This document shows, piece by piece, positions 9,049 to 11,875 of a stretch of DNA of 11,875 nt. The notes beneath the pieces are model-generated. The model was not told where the DNA came from. It saw only the letters and a program-made list of their open reading frames with translations, and made no database searches. This stretch comes from Candidatus Thorarchaeota archaeon (GTDB taxonomy: Archaea; Asgardarchaeota; Thorarchaeia; Thorarchaeales; Thorarchaeaceae). Every line of letters starts with the position of its first letter. Position 1 is the stretch's first letter. The position numbers were made by a program, and so were the translations under genes. The stretch spans positions 1-11,875 of the forward strand of contig JAEORI010000345.1 in assembly GCA_016840965.1 (NCBI GenBank), in the 5' to 3' direction.

Positions 9049-9060
9049 TTTTTTAAATAT
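9049..9060 (-). promoter_or_regulatory. Candidate archaeal TATA box of the giant gene
   Basis: The minus strand reads ATATTTAAAAAA here, close to the archaeal TATA consensus. A purine-rich GAAAGG lies at 9070-9065, but it is slightly farther upstream than a standard BRE. Transcription would start about 24 nt downstream, near 9030, giving a leader of roughly 100 nt before the ATG at 8931. In an A/T-rich spacer such a match can arise by chance, so this is a candidate only. Confidence 0.45.
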
Positions 9061-9090
9061 CAGACCTTTCTTTTTATTCGAAATAATTAG

Positions 9091-9126
9091 AAAAAAAGAG
9101 TAGATACATAGAATAATCTACTCTTT
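9091..9126 (-). terminator. Stem-loop plus U-tract terminator covering the stop codon of the upstream gene
   Basis: An exact 11-bp inverted repeat (AAAGAGTAGAT and its complement) lies at 9116-9126 and 9095-9105 with a 10-base loop. On the minus strand it is followed by a T-run that extends the second arm, with seven T at 9097-9091. The TAG stop (9120-9118) is inside the first arm. Archaea commonly terminate on U-tracts alone; the added hairpin makes this resemble a bacterial intrinsic terminator. The low G+C of the stem means it could be only moderately stable. Confidence 0.7.
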
Positions 9127-11875
9127 CTTCCCTTCTAGACTCTTGACAAGTTCATCGACTAGCTCACGAGGCAACGCTTTTGCTTGTTCAATGATTGTTT
9201 CGATCTCATGCGGAGGCACACCTTTTCGTTCAAGGTCTTTACGTAGCTCTTCAATTTCGTAGAGAGTCATTTTATCTGATACTATTTCTGGAGTTTCTTC
9301 AACAGCTGCTTCATACTCAGGAGTAATGATATCCTTACGAACTACTTCCTCTTTTTCTTCCTCTTCGAGAAAGACCCTCTCATCTACTTCGGGTTCAACA
9401 GGTTCAACTGGTTCTTCAGTCTCCTCGCCTCCGAGCCGACGTAGGGCTTCTTGTTGAATATTGGCAAGGGTTTCTTCAATGGTTTTGCCTTCGCGACGAG
9501 CGACACGGATTGCCTCTTGCATGATGACCTCTTTTACGAAAGCTGCCTGCTCACTCATCTTCATCTTTTTAATATCAGCTTGGAAATCATCAAGCTCCTC
9601 AGCATTTAGATGAGTGAGGATTGCTAGTTGCATGAGGAGCTCACCCATTTCTGGAACCTCGATGGGTATAGCTTCTTCTGGCATTTGTGCGGCTGTTCGT
9701 GTGATCTTTAACTCCTCAAATGTGTCATTGAAAAGTTCTGCAGCAAGCTGTTGTCTGGTCTTAACGTCTTTAACTGGTTTGGGAATCTTTCCTTTCCGTA
9801 GAGTCTTAAGCTGACCATTGATTTGACGAATTCTCTTGGGGACACTCCAAACTTTGACGTAAGCACCTAATAACACAATTATGAAAATACTAATTGGTAG
9901 ACCGTATGTGGTCAGTTGACCAAGGAGGATATCAGTTTCATTCGGATTCGCGGTAATTGTGATTACGAACTCCGCAGCCTCATGAAAATCTAAGGCCAGA
10001 TGTAATCTAATAATACTGTCACCAGTAGCCCCTGCAACTAGAATCTTCACTTCGTATAAACCATTACCGAGGGATCTGTTACTTCCAGCCAATACTATTG
10101 CAGAATTCCCAAAGGTGTAGAGAATGCTAGCACCCTCAACATTTCTTTGATGCCATGTGTCATATAGGGTGAACTGGATTGTTTGTTCGTCCCCATGTAT
10201 TAGGTTGAAAGAGGTTGCACCTTCGTAAAGAATCACTGTTGGCACAATTATAATGGAAATACGTACGATGACTTCTCTAGGCACACGATTCGGTGATTCC
10301 ATAGTGACAGTCAAGTAGAAGAAACCTGCTTTAATTATCTTAACATATTCGTTGAGCTCATAGTATGTCAAGTTGTTTGTATCAAAAATGAAATAGTACC
10401 ATCCTCCACCCAGTGATTCAATAAATACTGTGACATTTTTCGTGCCTAGGAAGTATTCAGATCCTACAATGAAAGCGTTAATTCTAGCTCCATCCAGACC
10501 TCCAAACAAACCACCTTCAATACTTGTATCATTATAGAAGAATGTGATATTCAAGAGATCATTCATGGGAACCTCAAGTCGGGTCGGGTCGCCGCTCGTT
10601 TCATAGGTTCTTGGATCGTCATTCGAAACTATTAGGTCTGTAGTCCTTAGATCAACCAGAATATTTGTACCACTTGATCGTTCCTCAAAGTTATCCTTAG
10701 CAAAATCAACGATAATTCTATGTAGAGCATTGGATGTCAAGTATGTCGTATTAATGAACACCAGATACGTGCCATTTCCGAGAGAGATTGCGGGAAGGTC
10801 AGTGAACTCACCATAGTCATAGGTTACATTCGCACCTGTAACGCCTCTCTCAAATACAATGTCGTAATACGTAAAACTGATGTATCCAGTCCAACCCCAA
10901 ACGACTTCGGTTCTAATGGGAGGAGCCCATACTTCAGTTGTGATTTTCTTAATTGTCAATGTCATGGTTGCAGTAGAGGAGGCAAGAATTGGGTCATTTG
11001 GAAATGCTCGAAAAGTGAGACCCCAAGTCCCATAGAATCCGAGTGAGGTGTTGAATTCTAGGACCCATAAACCAAGTGTGCTGTTAAAGGTGAAGTACAG
11101 TTTTAGGTTGTTGAAATCCTCTGAGAACCAGTATACTGTTGCATTATCTACAATTGTATCATACGCTGTTTCTGTCAAATTAAGCCCGATATATACAATC
11201 TCTGAATATACCCTGTCGACATCTTCAAGTAGTTCGCCAGTTTCTGGATTAATTACTTTCATCTCGGTTTCTGTGAACCCGATATTTATCCTGAACAGGT
11301 CCCCAGACGATTGATAGTCATAGAATCCTGCGGTTAATCTCACATCATAATTACCAGGAGTTAGTATAGTAGCGGAACCTGGAATTGTTACATTCCATGT
11401 TGATGTCAGAGGATAGTATGATAAAGCGTATTGTACTCCTTGGAAAGTAGCATATATTGATTCAACCTGTTGGTCGTCAATCAAAATTGCTCGTTCAGTA
11501 TCGTACAACATCACACCAATTGAGAAGGGGCTACCTCTACTTACGTCTAAAACACCTGTAGATGGATTAACTATTACTATGTCGCTAGGAAGGGCAAGGA
11601 TTACTAAAGTAACGTATGCGCTTTGAGTTATGTACTTGTCCAAAGATGCGGTGATAGTGATAATTTTGGTACCAGAACCCAAGGCTTCGGTGTTAATTTC
11701 AGCCTTGTATTCGCCGGGACTGCCTGTCGGAGTAAGGTATCCTCCGAAGAATCCACCAATAGACCAGTAAACTGTGGCACCAGGTATCGAAGTATCATCT
11801 AAGAGGTTTCTATATTCAACGTAAATTCCAGCAAGTTCAGTCCAGTTGTATTGAAGAGATGTTGCCAGTGGTACA
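9118..11875 (-). CDS. Membrane-anchored Ig-like surface protein, paralogue of the giant protein (5' end outside window)
   Basis: The frame is open from the right edge (first full codon at 11874) to TAG at 9120-9118, giving 918 visible residues. It has no start in the window: a TTG at 11682 is in frame, but 64 residues upstream of it continue an Ig-like domain (IPGATVYWS, GEYKAEINTEAL), so the true start is further right. Visible parts are six Ig-like domains of 95-130 residues (1-98, to about 210, 310, 415, 545 and 650), a membrane helix near 656-675, then a 243-residue cytoplasmic tail from W676. The tail begins with VWSVPKRIRQ, continues as charged helices, has an acidic hinge (EETEEPVEPVEPEVDE, then EEEEKEE) and ends in a helical segment with the motif KGVPPHEIE. 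The visible part has no cysteine. The six ectodomains match the last six of the downstream giant protein in order. The function is probably a surface receptor or structural stalk. The tail does not match a family I can name. Confidence 0.92.
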   Translation of the reverse strand, partial: VPLATSLQYNWTELAGIYVEYRNLLDDTSIPGATVYWSIGGFFGGYLTPTGSPGEYKAEINTEALGSGTKIITITASLDKYITQSAYVTLVILALPSDIVIVNPSTGVLDVSRGSPFSIGVMLYDTERAILIDDQQVESIYATFQGVQYALSYYPLTSTWNVTIPGSATILTPGNYDVRLTAGFYDYQSSGDLFRINIGFTETEMKVINPETGELLEDVDRVYSEIVYIGLNLTETAYDTIVDNATVYWFSEDFNNLKLYFTFNSTLGLWVLEFNTSLGFYGTWGLTFRAFPNDPILASSTATMTLTIKKITTEVWAPPIRTEVVWGWTGYISFTYYDIVFERGVTGANVTYDYGEFTDLPAISLGNGTYLVFINTTYLTSNALHRIIVDFAKDNFEERSSGTNILVDLRTTDLIVSNDDPRTYETSGDPTRLEVPMNDLLNITFFYNDTSIEGGLFGGLDGARINAFIVGSEYFLGTKNVTVFIESLGGGWYYFIFDTNNLTYYELNEYVKIIKAGFFYLTVTMESPNRVPREVIVRISIIIVPTVILYEGATSFNLIHGDEQTIQFTLYDTWHQRNVEGASILYTFGNSAIVLAGSNRSLGNGLYEVKILVAGATGDSIIRLHLALDFHEAAEFVITITANPNETDILLGQLTTYGLPISIFIIVLLGAYVKVWSVPKRIRQINGQLKTLRKGKIPKPVKDVKTRQQLAAELFNDTFEELKITRTAAQMPEEAIPIEVPEMGELLMQLAILTHLNAEELDDFQADIKKMKMSEQAAFVKEVIMQEAIRVARREGKTIEETLANIQQEALRRLGGEETEEPVEPVEPEVDERVFLEEEEKEEVVRKDIITPEYEAAVEETPEIVSDKMTLYEIEELRKDLERKGVPPHEIETIIEQAKALPRELVDELVKSLEGKKE

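Larger units (their letters stand above)
8932..9117. other. Intergenic region between the two paralogues
   Basis: This 186-bp A/T-rich gap has no plausible reading frame on either strand. On the transcribed (minus) strand it holds, in order, the U-tract of the upstream gene's terminator, a TATA-like box, two copies of a 9-bp direct repeat and a 12-bp palindrome just before the giant gene. The combination of terminator and promoter suggests that the giant gene is transcribed from its own start rather than only by read-through. Confidence 0.75.

Noticed and set aside
9069..9087. A second inverted repeat around TTCGAA in the intergenic gap.
   Set aside because: The arms are imperfect, with one unpaired base, and consist almost only of A and T, so it is not distinguishable from chance.
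8932..9117. A small RNA or tRNA gene in the intergenic gap.
   Set aside because: The only strong structure is the terminator stem; no cloverleaf, box C/D pair or other RNA signature was seen in these 186 bases.
9118..11682. TTG at 11682 as the start of the upstream gene, giving an 854-residue protein.
   Set aside because: The frame stays open to the right edge, and the 64 residues before this TTG continue a typical Ig-like domain that aligns with the paralogue. No signal peptide follows the TTG. The gene is simply cut by the window edge.

Overview
The window holds parts of two large genes in tandem on the minus strand and nothing else that looks like a gene. Both encode secreted, membrane-anchored cell-surface proteins: an extracellular chain of beta-sandwich (Ig-like) domains, one transmembrane helix near the C-terminus, a basic juxtamembrane stretch and a cytoplasmic tail. 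The source is most likely an archaeon. The intergenic region has an A/T-rich TATA-like box and a U-tract terminator, the giant gene has no Shine-Dalgarno motif at its start, the domains are very poor in cysteine and rich in N-x-S/T sequons, and there is no sortase or lipobox signal. The style resembles Asgard (for example Thorarchaeota-like) surface proteins, but that placement is inference.

Layout, in the direction of transcription (right to left). From the right edge to 9118 is the 3' part of gene A: 918 residues are visible and its start lies outside the window. It shows six Ig-like domains, a membrane helix and a 243-residue charged helical tail. A stem-loop with a U-tract covers its stop codon. 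The 186-bp gap (8932-9117) also holds a TATA-like box, a 9-bp direct repeat at 21-bp spacing and a 12-bp palindrome. From 8931 to the left edge is gene B: 2977 codons without a stop, cut by the window edge inside its cytoplasmic tail. Gene B has a signal peptide, an N-terminal beta-rich region, a DUF2341 domain, a LamG/concanavalin-like domain, about 21 Ig-like repeats, a membrane helix and the start of the tail.

The main observation is that the two proteins are co-linear paralogues. The six Ig-like domains visible in A match the last six of B in order. The juxtamembrane cytoplasmic segment is the most conserved part, with 38 of 46 residues identical, while the ectodomains are strongly diverged. 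This suggests a family of surface stalks or receptors with variable outer parts and a common inner part, possibly docking to one cytoplasmic partner. B would carry a LamG-type binding head at the tip of a very long stalk. This function is inferred from architecture only.
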